Assembly (NCBI RefSeq): GCF_905120465.1
Contig: NZ_CAJHOF010000008.1
Location: 1 to 64,000, forward strand
DNA length: 64,000 nucleotides
Direction of reading: 5' to 3'
Source of the DNA: Campylobacter majalis
Lineage (GTDB): Bacteria > Campylobacterota > Campylobacteria > Campylobacterales > Campylobacteraceae
Position 1 is the stretch's first letter. The number at the start of each line of letters is the position of its first letter. Below, piece after piece: positions 21,465-31,119 of the stretch. The translations under genes and the position numbers were made by a program. The notes beneath the pieces are model-generated. The model had not been told where the DNA came from. It saw nothing but the letters and a program-made list of their open reading frames with translations, and made no database searches.

Positions 21465-22031
21465 ATGAGATTAAAACTATTATCGATATTTTTTGTGTTA
21501 TTTTTTATAACTGGTTGCGATAAAAAAGATGAAACAAAAAGCGACTTAAATCAAACAACAAAAGAAAGCATAGCATCAAATAAAGTCCAAGAAATGCAGG
21601 TTAAGGATGCAAATTTAACACTAACAAACGGACAGTCATTGTTTGTTGTAGCAAAAAACAATAAAATCGAAATAGCTGATAAAAACAAAGCAACATTGTT
21701 TGTGTTTTGGGCTACATGGTGCGCCCCATGCAGAGCTGAAATCCCACATTTAAACAATCTAAATGATAAATTTAAAAAAGAGCTAAACATAATAGCAGTC
21801 TTAATAGAAAACAAAACACAAGATCAAATCAAAGACTTTATGCAAAAACATAAAATCAAATACAAAGTTGCTGTAGGAAATGAAAATTTTAAACTAGAAA
21901 AGGCTTTGGGTGGCATTATAGGGCTTCCATCATCACTACTTTACAAGCCAAATGGAGAGCTTTATCGCTCATATGTTGGCTTGGTGCCTGAAGAGATGCT
22001 GCAACGTGATATTTTAAAGGCGGTAGAGTAA
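21465..22031 (+). CDS. TlpA-like thioredoxin lipoprotein
   Basis: 188-aa periplasmic thiol-disulfide protein. Signal sequence with lipobox ITGC, lipidated at C18; a polar linker follows, then a thioredoxin fold with FWATWCAPCRAEIP (active site C86-x-x-C89) and the cis-proline region GGIIGLPSSLLY. Such proteins reduce apocytochrome c or other exported thiols. A GTG at 21450 is in frame, but AAGG sits 8 nt before the ATG at 21465. The stop overlaps the ftsY start. Confidence 0.9.
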   Translation: MRLKLLSIFFVLFFITGCDKKDETKSDLNQTTKESIASNKVQEMQVKDANLTLTNGQSLFVVAKNNKIEIADKNKATLFVFWATWCAPCRAEIPHLNNLNDKFKKELNIIAVLIENKTQDQIKDFMQKHKIKYKVAVGNENFKLEKALGGIIGLPSSLLYKPNGELYRSYVGLVPEEMLQRDILKAVE

Positions 22032-22897
22032 TGTTTGGCTTGATAAAAAAGGGCTTTGCTAAGACTTTTGGTGTAATTAGTGAAGCAAAAAAAGATAAAA
22101 TAATCACAAAAGATGTGCTTGAAGAGTTGCTTTTAGAAGCCGATGTGACATACGATATCGTTGAAGAGATAATTTACTATCTGCCACCTCAAAATGAAGT
22201 AAAAAGAGCCGATTTAAGACATGTAATGTCAAGCTATTTTATATACGAAAAAGAGAGAATAATACCAGACGATAAGCCATTTGTAGAGCTAATACTTGGC
22301 GTAAATGGTGCTGGCAAAACTACCACCATAGCCAAACTTGCAAATTTATACAAAAAAAATAAAAAAAGTGTAATTTTAGGCGCTTGCGATACGTTTAGAG
22401 CTGGTGCGATAGAGCAACTTAAACAATGGTCTATTCGTGTAGATGTGCCAATAGTAGCAACACAGCAAGGACACGATCCATCAGCAGTAGCGTTTGATAC
22501 AATAAACTCAGCGATTGCTAAGGGCATAGATAGGGTTATATTAGATACGGCCGGAAGACTTCAAAATCAAACAAATCTAGCAAACGAACTAAACAAAATT
22601 GTAAGAATTTCAACAAAGGCTTACGAAAAAGCCCCTCACCGTAAAATTTTAATCCTTGACGGCACTCAAGGCAATGCCGGAGTAGCTCAAGCAAAGGCGT
22701 TTAATGATATAGTTAAACTCGATGGAGTTATTATAACCAAACTTGATGGAACACCAAAAGGTGGGGCATTATTTGGTGTAGCACGTGAGTTAGAACTGCC
22801 TATACTTTACATAGGTGTTGGCGAGAGCATGGATGACTTAATTGCATTTAATCCAGATGAGTTTTTAGATGATTTAATGGATGCGATTTTTGCATAA
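22031..22897 (+). CDS. ftsY: Signal recognition particle receptor FtsY
   Basis: SRP receptor GTPase that docks nascent membrane proteins at the translocon, partner of Ffh (43984-45324). 288 aa, NG domain only: N-domain helices (1-80), G1 GVNGAGKTTT (90-99), DTFRAGA, DTAGR and TKLDGT. The long acidic A-domain of E. coli is absent, normal for this group. The ATG overlaps the stop of the tlpA-like gene (TAATG). Confidence 0.97.
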   Translation: MFGLIKKGFAKTFGVISEAKKDKIITKDVLEELLLEADVTYDIVEEIIYYLPPQNEVKRADLRHVMSSYFIYEKERIIPDDKPFVELILGVNGAGKTTTIAKLANLYKKNKKSVILGACDTFRAGAIEQLKQWSIRVDVPIVATQQGHDPSAVAFDTINSAIAKGIDRVILDTAGRLQNQTNLANELNKIVRISTKAYEKAPHRKILILDGTQGNAGVAQAKAFNDIVKLDGVIITKLDGTPKGGALFGVARELELPILYIGVGESMDDLIAFNPDEFLDDLMDAIFA

Positions 22898-23258
22898 TTT
22901 TTTTAAATTTGGATTTTTGATTACAATTGTAGCCGTTGAATTTCTTGCAACAACATCCAAACAAATAGCCATAAATGAAGTTTTTTGGGATAAAACAAAT
23001 CATATCTTGGCGTTTTTTGTGTTGTATGTTCTTTTAAACTTTGGTTTTAAGCTAAAAAATTTAAGCAAAATATTGATACTTCTAGCTTATGGTATCCAAA
23101 TAGAAATAGTCCAAAGTATGCTACCAAATCGCTTTTTTAGCCTTTTTGATATAGTGGCTGATTGTATCGGAATTATGTTTGGTGCTTTATTTTGCATTTT
23201 TATAACAAATTTAATTACAAAAAGGGTAAAAAATGGCAAAAGCAAAGGTAGTTTTTGA
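22881..23258 (+). CDS. VanZ-like small membrane protein
   Basis: 125 aa with about four hydrophobic segments; FWDKTNHILAFFVLYVLLNF and QIEIVQSMLPNRFFSLFDIVADCIGI are typical of the VanZ family. Function unknown in this context. It overlaps ftsY by 17 nt and radA by 26 nt, so it is translationally linked to both. Confidence 0.75.
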   Translation: MRFLHNFFKFGFLITIVAVEFLATTSKQIAINEVFWDKTNHILAFFVLYVLLNFGFKLKNLSKILILLAYGIQIEIVQSMLPNRFFSLFDIVADCIGIMFGALFCIFITNLITKRVKNGKSKGSF

Positions 23259-24573
23259 GTGTCAAAGTTGTGGCAACCAACAAAGTAAATGGATAGGCAA
23301 ATGCCCAAGCTGTGGGGCATGGGATAGCTTTATAGAACTTAGCAAAGAACAAATCAAAGTAAGCCAAGAACTAGCTAAAATTTCAACATCGCCATCAAAA
23401 GCCTTAAGCATAGACAAGGTGCAAGTTGAAAAAATCACGCGTTTTAGCACAAACGATACTGAGCTTGATTTGGTTTTGGGTGGTGGGGTAGTTGAAGGCT
23501 CATTGGTGCTAATTGGAGGAAGTCCAGGGATTGGTAAATCAACACTTTTGCTTAAAATTTCATCAAATCTAGCAAAAAGTGGAAAACCAACACTTTACGT
23601 AAGTGGCGAAGAGAGTGCAAGTCAAATTAAAATGAGAGCTGAGCGACTAAATGCAATAGATAAAAATTTATACCTACTAACAGAAATCGATTTAGAAACA
23701 ATCTTAAATGAAGCAAAAAAAGAAAAATACAAAGTCTTAATAATAGATTCAATCCAAACTCTATATAGCCAAAGCGTCGGATCAGCACCTGGCTCGGTTT
23801 CACAAGTAAGAGAGATAACATTTGAACTAATGAGGCTCGCAAAAGATCTAAACATATGCGTTTTCATAATCGGACACATCACAAAAGATGGGCAAATAGC
23901 TGGTCCTAGAGTGCTTGAACATATGGTTGATGTTGTTCTTTATTTTGAAGGAGATGCATCGCGTGAGCTTAGAATGCTACGTGGGTTTAAAAATAGATTT
24001 GGTTCAACTAGTGAAGTTGGAATATTTGAGATGAGCACACAAGGATTGCTTCCGGCAACCGAAATTTCAAGCAAATTTTTCACTCGTGGCAACGCAATAA
24101 GCGGCTCAGCAATAACTATCATAATGGAGGGCTCTAGAGCTTTAAGTATCGAAATTCAAGCCCTTGTAAGCGAAAGTGCATATCCTAAAAGAAGCTCAAC
24201 CGGATATGAAAAAAATCGTCTTGATATGCTTTTGGCTCTGCTTGAGCGAAAATTAGAAATTCCGCTTGGACATTATGATGTGTTTGTAAACGTCTCAGGC
24301 GGAGTTAAGATAACAGAAACAGCTGCCGATTTAGCTGTAGTTGCTGCTATAATTTCAAGCTACAAAAATCGCCCAATGAGCAAAGATAGCGTATTCATCG
24401 GAGAGCTTAGCTTAAATGGAGAAATAAGAGATGTCTTTAATGTCGATGAGAGATTAAAAGAGGCAAAAAGGCAAAAGTTTAAAACTGCAATAATACCTAG
24501 CAAACCACTACAAACACACGACATGAAGTGCTTTTATGCAAAAGAGATAACGCAAGTACTAGAGTGGTTTTAG
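23233..24573 (+). CDS. radA: DNA repair protein RadA
   Basis: RecA-like helicase that processes recombination branches. 446 aa: zinc finger C10-x2-C13...C24-x2-C27, Walker A GGSPGIGKST, the RadA-specific KNRFG motif, and a Lon-like C-terminal domain with FVNVSGG. AAAAAGG lies 6 nt before its ATG, inside the vanZ-like gene. Confidence 0.97.
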   Translation: MAKAKVVFECQSCGNQQSKWIGKCPSCGAWDSFIELSKEQIKVSQELAKISTSPSKALSIDKVQVEKITRFSTNDTELDLVLGGGVVEGSLVLIGGSPGIGKSTLLLKISSNLAKSGKPTLYVSGEESASQIKMRAERLNAIDKNLYLLTEIDLETILNEAKKEKYKVLIIDSIQTLYSQSVGSAPGSVSQVREITFELMRLAKDLNICVFIIGHITKDGQIAGPRVLEHMVDVVLYFEGDASRELRMLRGFKNRFGSTSEVGIFEMSTQGLLPATEISSKFFTRGNAISGSAITIIMEGSRALSIEIQALVSESAYPKRSSTGYEKNRLDMLLALLERKLEIPLGHYDVFVNVSGGVKITETAADLAVVAAIISSYKNRPMSKDSVFIGELSLNGEIRDVFNVDERLKEAKRQKFKTAIIPSKPLQTHDMKCFYAKEITQVLEWF

Positions 24574-25191
24574 ATTACAAAAATAAGCCAATGGCATTTG
24601 ATAGGCTTTATATAAATAAACTTTAATCCAAACCAAGTAATTTTTTCTACTTCATAAGAACTCTTATAAATTTAGCAAATTTTCTACTTAGTTTAGCCTT
24701 TAGCCACAAGTAGGCGATAAAGATTTTCTTTTATCTAGCTTCACTTCAAACTCTTTTAAATACAACAATAAATTACTTTTTTTATTATTTTACTTATAGC
24801 TTTGTAATAAATCCATAAAATTTATATGTCAATTACGTTATTTTTACCATTTAAAACTCATTTTTGCAATCATAGACTTTGCCATCTTGCTTTAATATAA
24901 AAAAGCAAAGTTAAAACTAATCACTTGCCACACCACAGCACTTACCGCACAATATTTTGCTTTAGCCAACGCAAAATAATCTCGCTTTAAATTTTGTGAT
25001 ATCCTAGCATTTAGACGCCATTAAATTTAAAATTTCATCAACTTTAATTTTGAAATTTTACAAATTTCTTTTATGTAGCTTTGCTAAATTTTCATTTTTA
25101 ACAAAGTCAGAGTTTTTAAAATTTTATTCATGCGGCAAAAACGGATATAAAATCCATTTTAGCACAAAACAATTAAGCTTTTAAAACGCCA
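24574..25191. other. 618-nt convergent gap with fossil coding and hairpins
   Basis: Gap between radA (plus) and the DUF748 gene (minus). No intact ORF. On the minus strand one frame from about 25110 down to 24840 reads as protein-like pieces (DFVKNENLAKLHKRNL, KVDEILNLMASKC, SKILCGKCCGVASD, LKQDGKVYDCKNEF) broken by several stops: a probable dead gene. A 9-bp perfect stem AAAATTTCA/TGAAATTTT (25029-25059) and nested stems TTGCTTT/AAAGCAA and ACTTTGC/GCAAAGT near 24885-24925 may serve as terminators. Confidence 0.4.
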
Positions 25192-28100
25192 TTATTTATT
25201 TATAATGCCCATAGGAACACCAACATAAGTATCCATTTGAGCTTTTACCTTTTGGATTTTGTCATTTAGCTTTATTTGATCGCTTGAAATTCCAGCCTTA
25301 AGCATCGCATTTTTTAAATTTTTAGCTCTATTTTTTGCTAAATTTTCTAATGTTGATTGTGAAATTTGACGCCCTTTAACTAACTCATTATAAACATCTT
25401 TTGGCGGTTTTTTAAACATTTTTGCAGCCATTTGCCTTATAATCTCATCATGACTTTTACTACTTCTACTAGCCATTATTGCTACATCTCTATCAAAAAG
25501 TCGCTTTTGAACAGCCAGTCTATCCACCACATCATCATAAGCCGGTGTTATAGTTAGCTCAATATCTTTTTTATCGTCTGTTATCTTTTTTAGTTTTTGT
25601 ATTTTTGTGGCTTGTGAATGCATCATCTCATCACTTCCGGCCGTAAAATCAATATCAGCCAACTCATCAGCTCCCTCGATACCAAGCACACTACTTAATA
25701 GCCTAAATGGAGACGTCACAACATCAGTAAAAATTTGCATAATTGCACTAAATATAATGCCACCATAGCTAAACTCAGGATTATCCATATCGCCACGAAC
25801 TGGTAAATTTAGCTTAATAATATTATTTGAGTCTTTAAGTATAGATATGGCAAGACTAAGTGGCAAACTCATCGCATCTGGTGCTTCTACACTATCGCCA
25901 AGCACAATAGTATCGATTTTTAGCTCGTTTTTACCATCCATTTTTGAATCATTAATCTTATAATCAAGAGATAAATCAAGTGTGCCAGCATCTATCTTAC
26001 GTCCAACAAACGTCGCTGAATACGGCGTAACTTCGTTTAACTCAACATCTTTAAATGTTAGTTTAAATTCGCTTGATTTTTTAAAATCAAACACATCAAC
26101 TCTAGCATCAATATTTGCACTACCGCTACTTCCAACAACGCCACTAGAAATAATAGATGTCTGAATATTTGGCTCTATCTTGTCAATCTTAGTGTTTAGA
26201 TTACGTATTTTAAACAAAAATGGAAGCACCAAACTATCATCGCTAAAATCAACACCCATATTGTTTAATGCTACATTTGAAATCGAAACTACAAAATTAT
26301 TATTGCTTGATTTTTTATCTTCTTGTTTGTTATTTAAATTTTCGTCATCATTTTTTTGTGATTTTTTTAACATGTTTGCTAAATTTAAACTTTTATCTTT
26401 GTATAAATGTGCCTTAATAAACGCATCATTTAAATCGGTTTTATCTAAGCTAAGTCCTTTTTCGTTTAGTTTTATACTATTTATTTTTAAGCTATTTGCA
26501 CTTGCTAATCTATCCTTGGCTTTATCGGTAAGCAAAAAATTACTTAAGTTAAATTTAGCATCTAAATTATATGTTTTTGCCATCTTAAATTTGGCGTCTA
26601 TCTCGCTTTTACCACTAATATCACCATTTATATACTGATTTACTATTTTATTTAATTTTGATAAATCGCTTAGTATTATTTTTGTATTTGTATCGATATT
26701 TAACGGCTTAAGTGACACTTTGCCATTTAGGTTTATATCTATTTTTTCACCAGTATTAGCCTTTAGATTTAGCAAAAATGGCTTTTTAAAGTCGCTTGAA
26801 AAATCTAAAATTTCAGCATTTTTTATATTTATCTCATGATTTAATGCCTCATTTAAAAATGTTTGCTTAATTTTTGACTTGGCATCTAAAATCTTAAAAT
26901 TTTCAACACTTACTATAAAGTCACTATCATTTTGAACTTGCTTATTTGTAGTTTTGTTGCTTTGCTTTTGCGTTTTTGGCACAACTATACTATTTATAGA
27001 TTTTAGCCCACTGCCACCTATCTCATCATTATAGACCAGCTTATTTAAGTTTATGTCTTTTATATGCAAAATATTATTTAAAAAATCTATCTCATCTATG
27101 CTAGCACCAGTTAAAAATAAAATTTTATCTTTATTTGAACTAATATCAATACTGCCAATGTCTATTTTAGATAAGTTAGAAGATATTTCGGTATTATTTA
27201 AGTCAAGCTTTAATTCTGTTTTAAGCTTGATAAAATCCATGCCAGAGTTGGTAATTTGCATATTAAAGCCATTACCCCCAAATCCAATAAGTCCAAATTT
27301 ATCAACATCTATATTAAAATTTTTAAACCCATTTGTTACATTTATATCTGTGTCATTTATATAAAATTTCTCATTTTTTACAGAAAAATCGCCAGTTAAT
27401 AAAGATAAATCATCAAGATTTATATTTGCAATGTTTGCATTTGTTGCATTTAAGTCATGATTAAAGTCAATATTTTGAACTAAAAACGTATTTAAATTTA
27501 TATCCTTAGTTGCAGCATTATCAATCTTTAGTTTATCAACTTGACCCTTTATATTTAAATCATTATTTACATTTACATCTGCTAAAATATCAAAAATTTC
27601 TGCACTTTTTATCAAAATTTCATTAAATACAAGTTCATTAACAAAAATCCCACCAAGTTTTACATTAATATTTTGCTCGTTAGCAAAAGTAGCATTTATA
27701 TCGACATTATTCAAACTTAGCTCATTTAAGTCTAGCAAACCACTTTGATCTTTTAGATTTATTTTGTGGAATTTAATACCAGCGTCTTTTAATTTAGCCT
27801 TTATACCATTGTCATCTAAGCTTAAGTTATAGCTAAGCTTTGTATCTACAAAACCATTTGTGACATTTAAATCACTACCGCTCATATAGCTTTGCCAAAT
27901 TTTTACTAAATTTAATCCATTAAAATCAATGTCTCCATAAATCGTAAGCGGATCTAAATCAACTCCACCATCCCAATTAAAACTTTCAAACAAATTAGAA
28001 TCAGTTGCAAACCTATGAAGTCCTATGCTATGATTTTTGATGTTTATATCTTTTATAGTGTAATTTAACCCATTAAATTTTGCTTCAAAAGGACGCTTTA

Positions 28101-28587
28101 GGCTATCATCTTTATATCTTATGCCACCATTTATTAGCTCAAAAACATTAAGAGTAAAGTTAAAAAAACTATCGCCACTTGAAGTTTCGTTATTATCATC
28201 GTTTGAAATAAAATTATCAAAGTTAAAGCCTAGATCACTATTTCGTTCAATATTAATAAATGGTTTTGTAAGTCTAAAAATATCTATATTTATATTTTTA
28301 GCAAAAATTTTACTAAAATTCATCTTTGCATCTACAGCATCCAAACTAACTAAATCGCTTGTTGTTTTTAGATTTATGCCAGTTGCATTTAGTTCGAATT
28401 TATATGGATTAAATTTAGCTGTTTGTATCGTAAGTGTTGCATTTTTATCGGCTATAAATTTTGGAACAATATCTTTTAAAATCCAAGGCACACCAAAAAA
28501 TCCAAAAAGTGTATAAAATAACAAAAAGCCTATAAAAGCTATAAAACATATACATAACTTTTTATATTTAGCATAAAATTTTCTCAT
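25192..28587 (-). CDS. DUF748/AsmA-like giant periplasmic protein
   Basis: 1131 aa. One N-terminal TM helix (about 10-32), then a very long asparagine- and aspartate-rich, beta-strand-periodic body with the DUF748 pattern (KFNPYKFELNATGINLKTTS; later FKDVELNEVTPYSATFVGRKI). The C-terminal segment resembles an OmpA-type or DUF748 tail (ITPAYDDVVDRLAVQKRLFD). AsmA/TamB/DUF748 proteins form hydrophobic grooves thought to bridge inner and outer membranes for lipid transport. The start has good hydrophobic signal character. It lies 76 nt from pyrC on the same strand. Confidence 0.82.
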   Translation of the reverse strand: MRKFYAKYKKLCICFIAFIGFLLFYTLFGFFGVPWILKDIVPKFIADKNATLTIQTAKFNPYKFELNATGINLKTTSDLVSLDAVDAKMNFSKIFAKNINIDIFRLTKPFINIERNSDLGFNFDNFISNDDNNETSSGDSFFNFTLNVFELINGGIRYKDDSLKRPFEAKFNGLNYTIKDINIKNHSIGLHRFATDSNLFESFNWDGGVDLDPLTIYGDIDFNGLNLVKIWQSYMSGSDLNVTNGFVDTKLSYNLSLDDNGIKAKLKDAGIKFHKINLKDQSGLLDLNELSLNNVDINATFANEQNINVKLGGIFVNELVFNEILIKSAEIFDILADVNVNNDLNIKGQVDKLKIDNAATKDINLNTFLVQNIDFNHDLNATNANIANINLDDLSLLTGDFSVKNEKFYINDTDINVTNGFKNFNIDVDKFGLIGFGGNGFNMQITNSGMDFIKLKTELKLDLNNTEISSNLSKIDIGSIDISSNKDKILFLTGASIDEIDFLNNILHIKDINLNKLVYNDEIGGSGLKSINSIVVPKTQKQSNKTTNKQVQNDSDFIVSVENFKILDAKSKIKQTFLNEALNHEINIKNAEILDFSSDFKKPFLLNLKANTGEKIDINLNGKVSLKPLNIDTNTKIILSDLSKLNKIVNQYINGDISGKSEIDAKFKMAKTYNLDAKFNLSNFLLTDKAKDRLASANSLKINSIKLNEKGLSLDKTDLNDAFIKAHLYKDKSLNLANMLKKSQKNDDENLNNKQEDKKSSNNNFVVSISNVALNNMGVDFSDDSLVLPFLFKIRNLNTKIDKIEPNIQTSIISSGVVGSSGSANIDARVDVFDFKKSSEFKLTFKDVELNEVTPYSATFVGRKIDAGTLDLSLDYKINDSKMDGKNELKIDTIVLGDSVEAPDAMSLPLSLAISILKDSNNIIKLNLPVRGDMDNPEFSYGGIIFSAIMQIFTDVVTSPFRLLSSVLGIEGADELADIDFTAGSDEMMHSQATKIQKLKKITDDKKDIELTITPAYDDVVDRLAVQKRLFDRDVAIMASRSSKSHDEIIRQMAAKMFKKPPKDVYNELVKGRQISQSTLENLAKNRAKNLKNAMLKAGISSDQIKLNDKIQKVKAQMDTYVGVPMGIINK

Positions 28588-28663
28588 AAACAGCCTTTAA
28601 ATTTTCATCGATTGTAGCCAAAAATATTAAACCAATAGCAAAGCGTGTGCAAAACTTACAAAC

Positions 28664-29950
28664 TTAAAATTTTTGATTATAATAATCCCATACAATACGA
28701 CCACTTTTGATAGTCATTATCGCCATGCCTTTTAATTTTTTATTAAAAAGCGGAGAATTTATAGACTTTGACTTATTTAAAGCTTTATCATAAATATACT
28801 CAATATCTGGATCAATAATTGCAATATCAGCCAAAAATCCCTCTTTTATCTCGCCCTTGTTTGAAATTTTAAGTAAATTTACTGGATTTTTAGAAGTAAG
28901 AGCAACCATTTGCTCTAAGCTTATCACACCTTCATCTACCAAACGCAAAGTAAGTGGCACTAGTGTTTGAAGTCCAATTATACCAAATGGTGCATGATCA
29001 AACTCGACACATTTTTCATCGTTGTGATGCGGCGCATGATCCGTTGCTATGACATCAATTAGCCCTGAGCTTAAAGCCTTGCGTATAGCCTTGACATCAG
29101 AAATTTCACGAAGCGGGGGTGATATTTTGTAGTTTGTATCATATGCGTTTGCTAAAATTTCATCATCACTAAATGTAAAGTGATGTGGGGTTGCTTCGCA
29201 AGTTATTTTTATGCCATCACGCTTTGCCATATCAATAATTTTTAACGAATACTCAGAGCTAACATGTGCGATATGAACGTGTCCGCCAGTAAGTTTTGCT
29301 AAAAGCATATCACGACTTACAGATATCTCCTCTTTTTCTCTTGCCATGCCTTTTAAACCAAGAATTGCAGAGACTTTTCCCTCGTGCATTACGCCTTGAC
29401 GACACAAAGAGCAATCTTCTGAATGAGATATGCAAAAACTGCCAAACCCAGCCGAATACTCAAGTGCAGCCCTCATCACGCTTGAGCTTGATACTGGCAA
29501 ACCATCATCACTAAAAGCAACAGCACCAGCCTCAAGCATATCGCCCATCTCAACTAACTCATTGCCTTTTAATGCCTTTGTTATGGCTCCAATTGGAAGT
29601 AGGTCGATAAGCCCAACGCTATTTGCTTTTTGTATCATTGCACGAGTGATACTTGCGTTATCATTAACTGGAGTTGTATTTGCCATAGGTAAGCAGGTAG
29701 TCACGCCACCGGCAACTGCAGCACGCGAGCCGCTTATGATGTCATCTTTATACTCTTGACCGGGATCTCTAAAATGAACGTGCATATCAATAAGTCCTGG
29801 CATTATATATTTGCCACTTGCGTCTATTACTAGGTCGGCGTCTTTTATATCCTTGCCAACATATACAATCAAATCATCTTTAATTAGCACATTTGCTTTT
29901 ATTTTGGTATCTGCATTTACAACCAAGCCATTTTTTATTAAAATTTTCAT
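28664..29950 (-). CDS. pyrC: Dihydroorotase (class I)
   Basis: Cyclises carbamoyl-aspartate to dihydroorotate in pyrimidine synthesis. 428 aa amidohydrolase with metal ligands D55-M-H57-V-H59-FRDPG, AVAGGVTTCL, HVSS and ATDHAPH with the catalytic aspartate. The length and motifs match the PyrC2/AllB-like class I type. It lies 3 nt after pyrB; the two substrates follow each other in the pathway. Confidence 0.95.
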   Translation of the reverse strand: MKILIKNGLVVNADTKIKANVLIKDDLIVYVGKDIKDADLVIDASGKYIMPGLIDMHVHFRDPGQEYKDDIISGSRAAVAGGVTTCLPMANTTPVNDNASITRAMIQKANSVGLIDLLPIGAITKALKGNELVEMGDMLEAGAVAFSDDGLPVSSSSVMRAALEYSAGFGSFCISHSEDCSLCRQGVMHEGKVSAILGLKGMAREKEEISVSRDMLLAKLTGGHVHIAHVSSEYSLKIIDMAKRDGIKITCEATPHHFTFSDDEILANAYDTNYKISPPLREISDVKAIRKALSSGLIDVIATDHAPHHNDEKCVEFDHAPFGIIGLQTLVPLTLRLVDEGVISLEQMVALTSKNPVNLLKISNKGEIKEGFLADIAIIDPDIEYIYDKALNKSKSINSPLFNKKLKGMAIMTIKSGRIVWDYYNQKF

Positions 29951-29953
29951 AAA

Positions 29954-30883
29954 TTAACCTCTATTTTTAATCAATGTGCTAAGAATAGCCATGCGTATCG
30001 CTACGCCATTTTCGACTTGATTTAATATAACAGAGCGGTTGCTATCAGCCACATCTGAGTTTAGCTCTATGCCTCTATTTATAGGACCTGGATGCAATAT
30101 AATAGCATCTGGCTTGGCTAAATTTGCCCTATATTTATTTAAACCAAAAAATTTACAATACTCACGACTACTTGGGAAAGCCACATCCGCATCGCCACGC
30201 TCAAGCTGAATACGAAGCATCATGATAACATCTGCTCCCTCACATGCCTCGTCCATATTTTTTGCAACCTTACAGCCAAAAACATCAATATCCTTTGGCA
30301 ACATCATGGCTGGACCAAACAGCCTAACATCCATATTGAAATTTTTCATAGCCCAAATATTTGAACGTGCCACGCGAGATCTAGCTATATCGCCTATAAT
30401 TGCAACGCTTGTATTTTTGTCTAATGATTTGCCATTTTCTCGTATAGTGTATAAATCAAGCAGAGCTTGACTTGGATGCTCATTCATACCATCTCCAGCA
30501 TTTACAATACAAGCATCTGTGTTTTGTGCTGCTAATAAAGCGGCTCCAGAGTTTGGATGACGAAGCACGATTATATCGCTTTTCATAGCTGCCATGTTTT
30601 TAATGGTATCAATTAAAGTTTCACCCTTATTTACACTTGAGCTTGAAGCTGAAAAATTTACAGCATCTGCACCAAGCCGTTTAGCAGCTATCTCAAAGCT
30701 AGTTCTAGTGCGAGTTGAGTTTTCAAAAAAGGCATTTATGGTAGTTTTACCACGCAGATAATCGCTCTTTTTAATTTCTTGATTGTTTAAAGCCTTAAAC
30801 TCATCAGCACAGTCTAAAAAGTGTAAAATTTCAGCCTTACTAAGCCCACTAAGCCCAAGTAAATCTTTATGTTTATAGCCCAT
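29954..30883 (-). CDS. pyrB: Aspartate carbamoyltransferase catalytic subunit
   Basis: Condenses carbamoyl phosphate with aspartate. 309 aa with the carbamoyl-phosphate site FENSTRTRTSFE, HPSQALLDLYTI, MMLRIQLERGD and the HPGPINRG aspartate site. No pyrI regulatory subunit is present nearby. It is 3 nt after the small protein gene at 30887. Confidence 0.97.
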   Translation of the reverse strand: MGYKHKDLLGLSGLSKAEILHFLDCADEFKALNNQEIKKSDYLRGKTTINAFFENSTRTRTSFEIAAKRLGADAVNFSASSSSVNKGETLIDTIKNMAAMKSDIIVLRHPNSGAALLAAQNTDACIVNAGDGMNEHPSQALLDLYTIRENGKSLDKNTSVAIIGDIARSRVARSNIWAMKNFNMDVRLFGPAMMLPKDIDVFGCKVAKNMDEACEGADVIMMLRIQLERGDADVAFPSSREYCKFFGLNKYRANLAKPDAIILHPGPINRGIELNSDVADSNRSVILNQVENGVAIRMAILSTLIKNRG

Positions 30884-30886
30884 ATC

Positions 30887-31117
30887 CTACTTCTCAAACA
30901 GCTTTGAATGATGTTTTTTAAGATACTCAACTATCTGTATCACCTCATCAACGCCCTCAGCTTGTGAGTCTTGCAACGCATCATCTATCACACTTACATA
31001 CATCTCAGCCGCATCTTCTAACTTTGATTTTTTAACTCCAGCATAATATAAAAGCCCCTCTAAAACAACACTAAGCTCATAGCTAAGCTCTTCCACGCTC
31101 ACATCATTTTCACGCAT
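30887..31117 (-). CDS. Conserved small acidic protein, unknown function
   Basis: 76 aa, acidic, helical in appearance (VEELSYELSVVLEGLLYYAGV; EVIQIVEYLKKHH), no signal or TM segment. It sits 2-3 nt from both the DHH phosphoesterase and pyrB, so it is a real operon member. Function not recognised. Confidence 0.7.
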   Translation of the reverse strand: MRENDVSVEELSYELSVVLEGLLYYAGVKKSKLEDAAEMYVSVIDDALQDSQAEGVDEVIQIVEYLKKHHSKLFEK

Positions 31118-31119
31118 TT

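Noticed and set aside
29113-29117. G5 run within pyrC as a phase-variable tract
   Set aside because: Too short to slip at a meaningful rate, and inside an essential biosynthesis gene.
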